Counted from the stretch's first letter, positions 1 to 6,130 are shown. The stretch is DNA of 9,405 nt from an uncultured Chloroflexota bacterium (GCA_902827055.1 CADEHD010000060.1:1-9405), one strand, 5' to 3'. Notes: a model not told the origin generated them from the letters alone. A program made the numbers and translations.

Positions 1-483
1 AGCGACATCACGCTGGCGGCGGACAACGCGGTCTTCGCGCAGCCCGAGATCCGGATGATCTCCAACTCGACGGTGCTCTTCGCCGCTCTCGCGGGCTGGA
101 AGGCGGCGCACCGCTACACGCTCACGGGCGATCACTTCGACGCGGCCGAAGCGCTACGCATCGGCGTGGTCAACGAGGTGGTGCCCGCCGACCAGCTCAT
201 GGACCGCGCTCGAGCGCTGGCGCGGCGCCTCGCCCAGGTGCCCCCGGACGCGGTCCGCCTGAACAAGGCAATCACCACCTACGGGCTGGAGGCCATGGGG
301 CTGCGCAACGCGCTGAACGTGAACGCATTCCTGTCGACGCTGGTCCAGGCCTCCAACGACGGACCTGACATCGAGCACCTGGAGGAGGCGCGTCGCACGG
401 GCGGCTTCCGGGCGTTCCTCGAGGCGCGCGACACCCCGTTCATGCCGGAGCCGGGCGGTCCGCGGAGCAGGCCGCGCGGGTAG
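1..483 (+). CDS. Crotonase-family protein (enoyl-CoA hydratase/isomerase-like), C-terminal part, 5' end outside window
   Basis: The reading frame is open from base 1, so the gene is cut at the window edge; 160 residues plus a TAG stop remain. The first visible residues, SDITLAADNAVFAQPEI, match the crotonase core, and the Glu of QPE (residue 16 here) aligns with the second catalytic Glu of enoyl-CoA hydratase (Glu164 in rat). The first catalytic Glu and the oxyanion-hole glycines would lie upstream. LTGDHFDAAEALRIGVVNEVVP is the usual crotonase segment just before the C-terminal helices. The loop after QPE, normally GxxPGxGGT, is instead RMISNSTVLFAALAG, so this is not a textbook hydratase. 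Crotonases act on acyl-CoA thioesters (hydration, isomerisation or hydrolysis). The substrate cannot be read from this fragment. It ends 45 bp before ispD. Confidence 0.85.
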   Translation, partial: SDITLAADNAVFAQPEIRMISNSTVLFAALAGWKAAHRYTLTGDHFDAAEALRIGVVNEVVPADQLMDRARALARRLAQVPPDAVRLNKAITTYGLEAMGLRNALNVNAFLSTLVQASNDGPDIEHLEEARRTGGFRAFLEARDTPFMPEPGGPRSRPRG

Positions 484-514
484 GTCGCCCCTGCCCACAC
501 CCGGTACGCGTCGC

Positions 515-528
515 TACGCTACGTCGCG
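515..528 (+). promoter_or_regulatory. Weak -10-like element directly before ispD; possible leaderless start
   Basis: TACGCT at 515-520 fits the TAnnnT -10 pattern and ends 8 bases before the ispD ATG. No Shine-Dalgarno sequence is visible between 484 and 528. The -35 region is poor. This would suit a leaderless transcript, but such short matches arise by chance. Confidence 0.2.
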
Positions 529-1230
529 ATGACAACGCCAGCGGCGCCAGGCTCGCCCAGCTTCGAGGGCACGACGGTCGCGATTCTGCTCGCGGCCGGC
601 GCCTCCACGCGCATGGCCGGGGAGGACAAGCTCTGGGCGGACCTGGGCGGCGCACCCCTCATCGGGGCCGCCCTGCGGACGCTCGCGGGCGTAGAGGAGC
701 TGGACGCGGTGGTCGTGGTGGCGCCGGCGACCCGGCACGCCGAGCTCTACCGCCTGGGGACGAGCCTCGGCCGGCAGGTCACGTGCGTGGAGGGCGGGCC
801 CCGCCGACGCGACTCGGTGCGCGCGGGCATCGCGGCGGCGCCGGGCGCGGCGTGGTACGCGGTCCACGATGGCGCGCGGCCGCTCGCCAGCGCGCTGCTG
901 GTGCGGCGGGTGCTCGAGGCGGTGCGCACTCGGGGCGGGGTGGTGCCGGGCCTCGCGGTCGCGGACACGATCAAGCGCGTCGATGGCCTGGGTGTGGTGA
1001 TCGAGACGCTGCCGCGTGCGGAGCTCCGCGCGATCCAGACGCCACAGGCGTTCGCCGGGGACCTGCTGCGGCGGGCGCACAGCCTCGATGACGTGGACGC
1101 TACGGACGACGCAGTGCTCGTGGAGCGCCTCGGGGCTCCCGTGCACGTGGTGGATGGCGAAGCGACGAACCTGAAGGTGACCACCTCGGACGACCTCGAG
1201 CGCGTGCGCGCCCTCCTGGCGCGGAGCTAG
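529..1230 (+). CDS. ispD: 2-C-methyl-D-erythritol 4-phosphate cytidylyltransferase
   Basis: This 233-residue cytosolic enzyme transfers CMP from CTP to 2-C-methyl-D-erythritol 4-phosphate, the third step of the MEP isoprenoid pathway. Its length is usual for IspD. The nucleotide-binding signature is LLAAGASTRMAGEDK (residues 20-34), with Arg28 and Lys34 in the positions of the catalytic Arg20/Lys27 of E. coli. Other family blocks follow: GGPRRRDSVRAGI, VHDGARPL, ADTIKR (Thr147, equivalent to E. coli Thr140), TPQAF, TDDAVLVE and NLKVTTSDDL (Lys216, equivalent to Lys213). The usual PKQY after the loop is replaced by DKLW. The ATG at 529 was chosen as the first ATG giving a full N-terminus; no ribosome binding site precedes it. 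It lies 45 bp after the crotonase gene and 11 bp before ispF, an arrangement typical of an isoprenoid operon. Confidence 0.96.
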   Translation: MTTPAAPGSPSFEGTTVAILLAAGASTRMAGEDKLWADLGGAPLIGAALRTLAGVEELDAVVVVAPATRHAELYRLGTSLGRQVTCVEGGPRRRDSVRAGIAAAPGAAWYAVHDGARPLASALLVRRVLEAVRTRGGVVPGLAVADTIKRVDGLGVVIETLPRAELRAIQTPQAFAGDLLRRAHSLDDVDATDDAVLVERLGAPVHVVDGEATNLKVTTSDDLERVRALLARS

Positions 1231-1241
1231 GGGGCGCCCGG

Positions 1242-1727
1242 GTGCGTGTGGGCAATGGCTACGACATCCACCGCTTCCGCGCGGACGGCGTCCTGCGCCT
1301 GGGTGGGGTGGAAATCGAGGGTGCGCCGCTCCTTGACGGGCATTCCGATGGCGATGCGCTGATCCACGCGATCATTGATGCGCTCCTCGGTGCCGCGGGC
1401 GAGGGCGACATCGGGCAGCACTTCCCCCCGGGGGACCCGGCGTGGGCGGGCATCGACAGCCGCGAGCTGCTGCAGCGCATCGGCCGGCTCATCGTCGCGA
1501 ACGGGTTCAGCGTCACGAACATCGACGCGGTGGTGATCGCTGAGCGACCCCGACTCGGTCCGCGGATCGCGGCAATGCGCGAGTCGATCGCGCGCACGCT
1601 GGACATCGAGTCGTCGCGCGTCAATGTGAAGGCGACGACCAACGAGGGGCTCGGCTCACTCGGCAGCGGGGAGGCCATCGCAGCGCAGGCCGTGGCGCTC
1701 CTCGACGAGGACGCCGGGCCTCGATAG
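1242..1727 (+). CDS. ispF: 2-C-methyl-D-erythritol 2,4-cyclodiphosphate synthase
   Basis: This 161-residue enzyme cyclises CDP-methylerythritol 2-phosphate to methylerythritol 2,4-cyclodiphosphate with release of CMP, in the MEP pathway. The start is GTG at 1242, 11 bp after the ispD stop, with AGGGGG at 1229-1234 as a weak ribosome binding site. This start gives the E. coli numbering exactly: the zinc ligands are Asp8, His10 (GYDIHRF) and His42 (SDGDALIHA). Asp56 lies in GDIGQHFP, and the Thr133/Glu135 pair lies in KATTNEGLG. A second in-frame GTG at 1248 is possible but would shift that numbering. IspD and IspF are separate here, whereas they are fused in some bacteria. The gene meets tetR tail to tail with only 7 bp between the stops and no visible terminator. 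Confidence 0.97.
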   Translation: MRVGNGYDIHRFRADGVLRLGGVEIEGAPLLDGHSDGDALIHAIIDALLGAAGEGDIGQHFPPGDPAWAGIDSRELLQRIGRLIVANGFSVTNIDAVVIAERPRLGPRIAAMRESIARTLDIESSRVNVKATTNEGLGSLGSGEAIAAQAVALLDEDAGPR

Positions 1728-1734
1728 GGGGGCG

Positions 1735-2325
1735 CTACGCCTCCAGCATGCGACGCGTGAGCGCCGTCGCGGCCGCGACCACCCGCTCGAGCTCCGTTGG
1801 GTCGGCACATGCCCAGTCGCCGGCGGCGTGTAGAAGCGCGTATAGCAAGCGCACCGTCGCCTCGATATCAGTGACGCGGTAGGCGCCCGCGGCGACGCCG
1901 GCCTGCACGATCTCGGCGAGCGCGCGGGCGGCCGGGTCGGCGGGCGGCCCGTGCGCGTCGGCGGGCCCGTGCCGGCGGTGCGCAGCCCCGGCGATCAACG
2001 AGTGCAGCTCGGCCGCCGCGACCTGCGCCTCGAGGGCGCGCCGCACGAGCGCAGCCGTGTAGCGCGGCCAGCCTGTCGCACGAGTCGGCCGGGGCAGCGC
2101 CGCGACCTGCGCGGCGAGCTCCTCCGCCATGCGCTCGCGCAGCGCATCGAGGAGGTCGTCCTTCGCCCGGAAGTGCAGGTAGAAGCTGCCCTTACTGACG
2201 CCGGCGGCCTCCGTGAACTCCTCGACGGTGGCGCGCTCCACCCCCCTGGCCCGCAGCACGGTAAGCGCGGCGTCGAGCAGCTCGTTCCTTCGGACGTCGG
2301 CGGGCTTCCTGGTTCGCGGCGGCAT
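1735..2325 (-). CDS. TetR/AcrR-family transcriptional repressor
   Basis: This 196-residue one-component regulator has an N-terminal three-helix DNA-binding domain and an all-helical ligand/dimer domain. The helix-turn-helix is at about residues 33-52: TVEEFTEAAGVSKGSFYLHF, the standard TetR pattern, followed by the linker RAKDDLLDALRERM. The C-terminal domain is Ala-rich, and its ligand cannot be inferred. I chose the ATG at 2325 because AAGGAG stands 4 bases before it and the protein then begins with a basic tail (MPPRTRKPADVRR). An in-frame ATG at 2382 would add 19 residues, lies inside the operator cluster and lacks a ribosome binding site. The gene diverges from the DUF2306-type membrane protein, the usual geometry for a TetR repressor controlling itself and its neighbour. 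Inverted repeats in the shared spacer support this. Confidence 0.95.
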   Translation of the reverse strand: MPPRTRKPADVRRNELLDAALTVLRARGVERATVEEFTEAAGVSKGSFYLHFRAKDDLLDALRERMAEELAAQVAALPRPTRATGWPRYTAALVRRALEAQVAAAELHSLIAGAAHRRHGPADAHGPPADPAARALAEIVQAGVAAGAYRVTDIEATVRLLYALLHAAGDWACADPTELERVVAAATALTRRMLEA

Positions 2326-2367
2326 GGCGCTCCTTGGATCGGCGTTCAGTTTACGGCCCACTGACGG

Positions 2368-2396
2368 TTGACGAATGACCAACAGTCATTCATGCT
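2368..2396 (+). promoter_or_regulatory. Candidate sigma70 promoter of the DUF2306 gene
   Basis: TTGACG at 2368-2373 and CATGCT at 2391-2396 are separated by 17 bases, the preferred spacing. The -35 matches five of six consensus positions; the -10 is weak. The best operator (2373-2391) fills the spacer, so bound TetR would exclude RNA polymerase. The expected transcription start is near 2403, about 70 bases before the GTG. Confidence 0.45.
2373..2391. promoter_or_regulatory. TetR operator O1: perfect 7-bp inverted repeat, 5-bp spacer
   Basis: GAATGAC (2373-2379), spacer CAACA, then GTCATTC (2385-2391) form a perfect palindrome of 19 bp, a size normal for TetR-family operators. It lies between the divergent tetR and DUF2306 genes. 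Two further TGAC direct copies stand upstream at 2362 and 2369, so TGAC recurs with a 7-bp period (2362, 2369, 2376). Confidence 0.7.
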
Positions 2397-2422
2397 GACC
2401 ACCAGTCATTGACTATCAGTCA
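2396..2422. promoter_or_regulatory. TetR operators O2 and O3: two further TGAC-N5-GTCA repeats
   Basis: O2 is TGAC (2396-2399), CACCA, GTCA (2405-2408). O3 is TGAC (2410-2413), TATCA, GTCA (2419-2422). Both share the TGAC-N5-GTCA core of O1 but lack its outer flanks, so they are probably weaker sites. Centres are 20 bp (O1 to O2) and 14 bp (O2 to O3) apart. They would cover the -10 and start region of the + strand promoter. Confidence 0.55.
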
Positions 2423-2475
2423 CTACTCAGGCGAGTCAGAGATGCCCCGGCGGGGCGCGCTCCAGGAGGAACGCC

Positions 2476-3147
2476 GTGGATGTCGAGAGGTCCGGGGGCT
2501 CGAGTGGCTTCGCGCGGGTCGGCGCGCTACTCGGCTGGGTGGGGTGCGGCGTGTGTCTGCTGTACGCGGCGTTCGCCCTCGCGTCGGCGCTCGAGGCGGT
2601 GCTGGCCTGGCGAGGCGTCGTGGAACTGGATCGTGAGCGGGCCGCCCCGTTCCTCTTCGTGGTGCACGCGCTCACGGGCGCGGTGGCGCTCGCTGCGGGC
2701 GCCCTGCAGCTTCGCTCGACGACCGCGGCGGGGGGTGGCGCCACCTCGTTCCACCGGCGGCTGGGTTGGGCGTACGCGGTCTGTGCCCCCGCGACGGCGG
2801 TGGCGGGGTTCCTCGTGACGCTGGACTACGAGGTCGGCGCGGGGGCCGTGCTGGCGTTCGGCATGCAGTCCACCCTCTGGGGAGGGACGACGCTCCTCGG
2901 CGTGGCAGCCGCTCGACGAGGCGCGCGGGCATCGCATCGGGCGTGGATGATCCGGAGCTACGCGCTCGCGCTCTTCTTCGTGACGTTCAGTCTCGTGCAC
3001 CCCGCGGTCGTGGCGCTCGAGTGGTCCCGCGCGGCGACCTTCGGACTCGCGGTTCCGCTGAGCACGGCGTTGAATGTCCTCGGAGGAGAGCTGTGGTTGC
3101 GGGCCCGCCGTGGGTCGACTGCGGTTGCAGCCTCGCCGAGCCGCTAA
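2476..3147 (+). CDS. DUF2306-type six-helix membrane protein
   Basis: This 223-residue integral membrane protein has six hydrophobic segments at about residues 15-40, 58-79, 96-116, 121-146, 158-180 and 186-208. The family signature, as I recall it for DUF2306, is present: a His in the second helix (His64, in VVHALTGAVALAAGALQL), FHRRLGWAY (His93) and SHRAWMIRSYAL (His154). Three conserved histidines close to the membrane could bind heme or metal, but that is inference; the biochemical role of the family is not known to me. The GTG start at 2476 is supported by a perfect AGGAGG at 2464-2469, six bases upstream. An ATG at 2480 is in another frame. The gene is divergent from the TetR gene and downstream of its operators, so it is the likely regulated target. 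It is followed by a 127-bp gap before cysE. Confidence 0.85.
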   Translation: MDVERSGGSSGFARVGALLGWVGCGVCLLYAAFALASALEAVLAWRGVVELDRERAAPFLFVVHALTGAVALAAGALQLRSTTAAGGGATSFHRRLGWAYAVCAPATAVAGFLVTLDYEVGAGAVLAFGMQSTLWGGTTLLGVAAARRGARASHRAWMIRSYALALFFVTFSLVHPAVVALEWSRAATFGLAVPLSTALNVLGGELWLRARRGSTAVAASPSR

Positions 3148-3197
3148 ACTCCGCGTATGCACATCGAGGCCGGCACGAGGGACTGCGCGTGTTCGCG

Positions 3198-3234
3198 GGG
3201 GCGGCTCGGGACTCAGGGGTTCCGAGGTCGCCCC
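3198..3234. other. Imperfect hairpin in the cysE leader
   Basis: GGGGCG (3198-3203) pairs with CGCCCC (3229-3234), and CTCGG (3205-3209) pairs with CCGAG (3222-3226). A small internal loop separates the stems and a 12-base loop closes them. No U-run follows, so it is not a standard terminator. It ends 40 bases before the cysE ATG and occupies most of the only structured part of the 127-bp gap 3148-3274. I saw no clear promoter and no T-box consensus there. Confidence 0.35.
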
Positions 3235-3274
3235 GCCGCGGAGACCACGCGCGTACTCGAACAGAAGGACCGAC

Positions 3275-4000
3275 ATGGGCTGGCTCGACCGACTCCACGA
3301 GGACATCGCGACCGCCCGCGGACGTGACCCGGCGGCGCACTCCAACCTCGAGATCCTGCTGACCTATCCCGGTATCCACGCCCTGCTCATCCACCGCGCG
3401 GGCCACGGGCTGTGGGCGCGCGGCTACCGGGTGTCGGCGCGGCTGCTGTCCCACCTCGGGCGGGCGCTGACGGGCATCGAGATCCACCCCGGTGCGACCA
3501 TCGGCCGGCGCTTCTTCATCGACCACGGCATGGGTGTCGTCATCGGCGAGACGGCCGAGATCGGCGACGACTGCCACATCTTCCAGGGCGTCACGCTCGG
3601 CGGGACGTCCACGCGCCGCGAGAAGCGGCACCCGACGCTGCGCAACGGCGTGGTGGTGGGCGCGGGCGCGAAGATCATCGGGGCGGTGACCATCGGGGAG
3701 CACGCTCGCATCGGGGCGGGTGCCGTGGTGGTCTCATCCGTGCCTCCGGACGCGACGGTGGTCGGGGTGCCCGGGCACATCGTGGCGTTCACGGACCGCA
3801 GCAACGACACAGTGCAGCATCTGCCGGACCCCGGCTGGGACCGCCTGAGCGAGCTGGAGTCGCGCCTGCAGGCGCTGGAGGACCGACTCAACGAGCGCGT
3901 GAACTCCCTCGGTGCGACCACCGGGTCGAACGGTTCGGTGGGCACCGGTGGTGACGCGCGCCCGGAGGCGCGGCGACCGGACTCGGAGGTGACGCCGTGA
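3275..4000 (+). CDS. cysE: Serine O-acetyltransferase with C-terminal coiled-coil extension
   Basis: This 241-residue cytosolic enzyme acetylates L-serine with acetyl-CoA, the first step of cysteine synthesis. It is the short, Bacillus-like form with only a brief N-terminal helical region. The left-handed beta-helix runs from about residue 67 to 170. IEIHPGATIG (Glu69 at the place of E. coli Asp143), FFIDHGMGVVIGET (Asp83/His84, equivalent to Asp157/His158), GVTLGGT and KRHPTL form the active site. The hexapeptide repeats end in VVGVPGHIVAF. Unusually, the C-terminus continues into a predicted coiled coil (about 188-209, RLSELESRLQALEDRLNERV) and a Gly/Ser/Pro-rich tail ending EVTP, so the terminal Ile used by many CysE proteins to dock into CysK is missing. 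The start ATG at 3275 has AGAAGGA at 3263-3269, five bases upstream. Its TGA overlaps the cysS GTG by 4 bp. Confidence 0.95.
   Translation: MGWLDRLHEDIATARGRDPAAHSNLEILLTYPGIHALLIHRAGHGLWARGYRVSARLLSHLGRALTGIEIHPGATIGRRFFIDHGMGVVIGETAEIGDDCHIFQGVTLGGTSTRREKRHPTLRNGVVVGAGAKIIGAVTIGEHARIGAGAVVVSSVPPDATVVGVPGHIVAFTDRSNDTVQHLPDPGWDRLSELESRLQALEDRLNERVNSLGATTGSNGSVGTGGDARPEARRPDSEVTP
3985..3992 (+). promoter_or_regulatory. Strong Shine-Dalgarno of cysS, inside cysE
   Basis: GGAGGTGA is an eight-base match to the anti-Shine-Dalgarno tail of 16S rRNA and stands 4 bases before the GTG at 3997. It settles the cysS start and shows coupling with the end of cysE. Confidence 0.85.
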
Positions 4001-5436
4001 GGCTGTCGGACACGATGAGCGGGCAGACGATCGAGCTCGAGCCGCTGCGCCCGGGGCATGTGGGAGTCTACGTCTGCGGCGTGACGCCCTACTCGGCGAG
4101 CCACATCGGGCACGCGATGTCGGCGATCGTCTACGACGTGCTGGTGCGCTACCTGCGCTGGCCGAGCAACCGCGCGGGCGGCTACGAGGTCCGGTACGTC
4201 TCGAACTACACGGACGTCGACGACAAGCTGATCGACCGTGGTGCGGAACTCGGCGTCGACCCGCTCGTGCTCGCCAACCAGAACATCGAGCAGTGGGAGC
4301 GCGAGCAGGAGGCACTTGGCCTGCTGCCGCCCGACGTGCGCCCGCGGGTCTCGACGGAGATCCCGGCGATCATCGCCCTCATCGAGCAGATCATCGCCAA
4401 CGGTCACGCCTACGCGACGCCGGCCGGCAACGTGTACTTCCGCGTCCAGTCGAAGGCCGACTACGGCAAGCTGTCCGGGCGCACCATCGACCAGCTTCGC
4501 TCGGGAACCCGGTTCGAGCCCGGCGAGGACAAGGAATTCGCTCTCGATTTCGCGCTGTGGAAGGCGATGAAGCCGGGCGAGCCGCACTGGAGCTCGCCGT
4601 GGGGCGAGGGGCGGCCGGGCTGGCACATCGAGTGCTCGGCGATGTCCCAGCGCTATCTCGGCGACACGTTCGACATCCACGGCGGCGGCGTGGACCTGGT
4701 CTTCCCGCACCACGAGAACGAGGTGGCGCAGTCCGAGGCGGCGACGGGGAAGCCCTTCGCGAGGCTGTGGGTGCACAACGGGATGGTCCTCCGCGACGGC
4801 GAGAAGATGTCGAAGTCGCTGGGCAACTTCGTCACGGTCGAGGACGCGCTCGAGCGGTGGTCGCCGGACGCGATCCGCGTCTTCGCGCTCTCCAGCCAGT
4901 ACCGCACGCCGAACAACCTCACCAACGAGGCGCTCGACGCGGCGGGGCGCGCGGTGGACCGGCTCGCGACGGCGCTCGAAGCGAAGAACACGGCGGAGCG
5001 CGGCGCGCCCTCGGTCGACGCCTCGGAGGCGCGTGCGCGCTTCATCGACGCGCTGGAGGACGACCTCAACACGGCGCAGGCGCTCGCCGCGATGTTCGAC
5101 CTCGCACGAGCGATCAACCGTGGGCGCGACGAGGGTCTCGACATTGGTGCGGCGCAGCACGTGCTCTACGAGCTGGCGTGGGTGCTGGGGCTGCGCCTGG
5201 AGCGGGAATCGCTCGCGCAGGCCGTCGACGAGGCGGCGCTCGCCGAGGTGGCGGCGCGCTTTGGCGTGACCGCGGGCGCCGGCGCGGAAGCGGTCGAGGG
5301 ACTCCTCACGCGGCGGGCGGAGGCGCGCGCTGCGCGAGACTTCGCGACCGGCGACGCCATTCGCGCGGCCCTCGACAGGATCGGCATCGAGATCAAGGAC
5401 ACGCCGCAGGGCGCGGAGTGGAGCGTGCGTGGCTGA
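3997..5436 (+). CDS. cysS: Cysteinyl-tRNA synthetase
   Basis: This 479-residue class I synthetase charges tRNA-Cys with cysteine; its length is usual for CysRS. The catalytic Rossmann domain has HIGH at residues 36-39 and KMSKS at 270-274. Zinc ligands that discriminate cysteine align with E. coli Cys28, Cys209, His234 and Glu238: here Cys27 (VCGV), Cys213 (ECSAM), His238 and Glu242 (HHENE). The C-terminal half holds the DALR-type helical domain (DALEDDLNTAQALAAMFDLA) and a small tRNA-binding tail. The first motif reads CGVTPYSASHIGHA rather than CGPTVYD; CGITPY is typical of mycothiol ligase MshC. However, HHENEVAQSEA, KMSKSLGNF and the full C-terminus favour CysRS. The GTG start at 3997 overlaps the cysE stop, and the next ORF begins inside its last codons. 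Co-transcription with cysE links cysteine supply to charging. Confidence 0.96.
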   Translation: MRLSDTMSGQTIELEPLRPGHVGVYVCGVTPYSASHIGHAMSAIVYDVLVRYLRWPSNRAGGYEVRYVSNYTDVDDKLIDRGAELGVDPLVLANQNIEQWEREQEALGLLPPDVRPRVSTEIPAIIALIEQIIANGHAYATPAGNVYFRVQSKADYGKLSGRTIDQLRSGTRFEPGEDKEFALDFALWKAMKPGEPHWSSPWGEGRPGWHIECSAMSQRYLGDTFDIHGGGVDLVFPHHENEVAQSEAATGKPFARLWVHNGMVLRDGEKMSKSLGNFVTVEDALERWSPDAIRVFALSSQYRTPNNLTNEALDAAGRAVDRLATALEAKNTAERGAPSVDASEARARFIDALEDDLNTAQALAAMFDLARAINRGRDEGLDIGAAQHVLYELAWVLGLRLERESLAQAVDEAALAEVAARFGVTAGAGAEAVEGLLTRRAEARAARDFATGDAIRAALDRIGIEIKDTPQGAEWSVRG

Positions 5437-5650
5437 GTCGAGCGCGCCACGCCTCGAGGGGTCCGAGCGCGCGCGAATGATCGCGCTGGCGCGGATCGCG
5501 GCTCGTCACGGGGTCGTATGCGGCGGGACGGACGTGAGCGCCACCCTGGAGGCGCTGCGTGCGCGCATCGCGGCCGCACGGGCGGAGGGGGACGACGCGC
5601 TCGCGGAGGCGCTCACGGCCGGCATCGAGGCGGCGGGCGCCGAGGCCTAG
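5429..5650 (+). CDS. Small helical protein of unknown function, coupled to cysS
   Basis: I do not recognise this 73-residue product. The GTG start at 5429 overlaps the cysS 3' end by 8 bp, and GGAG at 5420-5423 lies five bases upstream, so translation coupled to cysS is likely. The sequence is Ala-rich and predicted almost wholly helical: a first helix around RARMIALARIAARHG, a short turn VVCGGTDVS with a single Cys, then a helix around ATLEALRARIAAARAEGDDALAEALTAG. There is no signal peptide or membrane segment. Its TAG overlaps the stop of the convergent VOC gene within a CTAG at 5647-5650. The tight overlap and good ribosome binding site argue that it is real. In such GC-rich DNA a chance ORF of this size is also common, so support is moderate. 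Confidence 0.6.
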   Translation: MAESSAPRLEGSERARMIALARIAARHGVVCGGTDVSATLEALRARIAAARAEGDDALAEALTAGIEAAGAEA

Positions 5651-6027
5651 CGGGCCCGGGGCTCGAACAGCTCGATGGGATTGCCGGACGGGTCTTCGAT
5701 CAGGATCTGGTTGCCGCCATTGCCCACGATGATCTCGTCGCTGCGGAAGCGGTGCCCGGCGGCGCGGAGCCGGTCGACGAGCGTCGCGAGGTCGTCCACT
5801 ACGAGCTGGAAGCGGTTCCAACCGCCCGGGGCTGGGGCCTGGCCCCCGGAATGCTGTCCGGCGCCGCCCGCACCGGGGCGGTTCAGCAGGAGCACAAGGT
5901 CACCTCGCGAGAGGCTGGCGAAGCCGGGTGCGGGGTGCATGTCCACGCTGAACCCCAGGCCGTCGCGATAGAACTCGATGGCCTGGTCGACGTCGGTGAC
6001 GATGTAGCGGACGCTCACGGGTGTCAT
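5647..6027 (-). CDS. VOC-superfamily (glyoxalase/bleomycin-resistance fold) protein
   Basis: This is a 126-residue single-domain VOC protein with the two beta-alpha-beta-beta-beta modules. The first module is VRYIVTDVDQAIEFYRDGLGF (residues 6-26) leading to LSRGDLVLLLNRPG. The second is FQLVVDDLATLVDRLRAAG followed by ILIEDPSGNPIELFEP, with the metal-ligand Glu near residue 119. The usual His near the start of the first strand is not visible (RYIVTDV), so a full four-ligand metal site may be absent. The family includes glyoxalases, dioxygenases and drug-binding proteins, and the role here cannot be told. I chose the ATG at 6027 because GAGGT precedes it by 4 bases and the VOC domain starts at once. 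A longer in-frame form starting at 6312 would read antisense through a tRNA. It is convergent with the small ORF and divergent from the tRNA-tuf block. Confidence 0.92.
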   Translation of the reverse strand: MTPVSVRYIVTDVDQAIEFYRDGLGFSVDMHPAPGFASLSRGDLVLLLNRPGAGGAGQHSGGQAPAPGGWNRFQLVVDDLATLVDRLRAAGHRFRSDEIIVGNGGNQILIEDPSGNPIELFEPRAR

Positions 6028-6098
6028 GGGGACCTCGCGGGAGATGGTCGGCCCGGGTGGACCCCGTCGGAGGGCGGTGGTGTTCCCCGGGGCGCTCG

Positions 6099-6128
6099 TT
6101 GACCGTGTTTCGAGGGGGTTCGTATACT
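6099..6128 (+). promoter_or_regulatory. Strong sigma70-type promoter of the tRNA-tuf block
   Basis: TTGACC at 6099-6104 (five of six consensus bases) and TATACT at 6123-6128 (five of six) are 18 bases apart. The expected start is near 6135, about 60 bases before the first tRNA. This is the best promoter in the window, as expected for tRNA and EF-Tu genes. Confidence 0.8.
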
Positions 6129-6130
6129 GT

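Noticed and set aside
2326..2382. Longer N-terminus of the TetR protein from an ATG at 2382
   Set aside because: It would place the start inside the operator palindrome, without a ribosome binding site. The ATG at 2325 has AAGGAG and begins the family's usual basic tail.
3074..3274. N-terminal extension of CysE from an ATG at 3074
   Set aside because: It overlaps the DUF2306 gene and encodes no CysE homology. The ATG 3275 has a strong ribosome binding site and the expected MGWLDRLHEDI start.
3148..3274. Possible T-box riboswitch upstream of cysE/cysS
   Set aside because: I found no AGGGUGGNACCGCG antiterminator consensus and no U-tailed terminator.
3424..5160. Long open frame of 578 codons on the - strand across cysE and cysS
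   Set aside because: It is antisense to two certain genes, has a low-complexity Arg/Val/Asp-rich translation and shows no domain. GC-rich third positions of the real genes leave few stops in this frame.
4293..5480. 395-codon + strand frame inside cysS
   Set aside because: It overlaps the certain cysS frame fully; the translation is Arg/Ala/Gly-rich with no motif.
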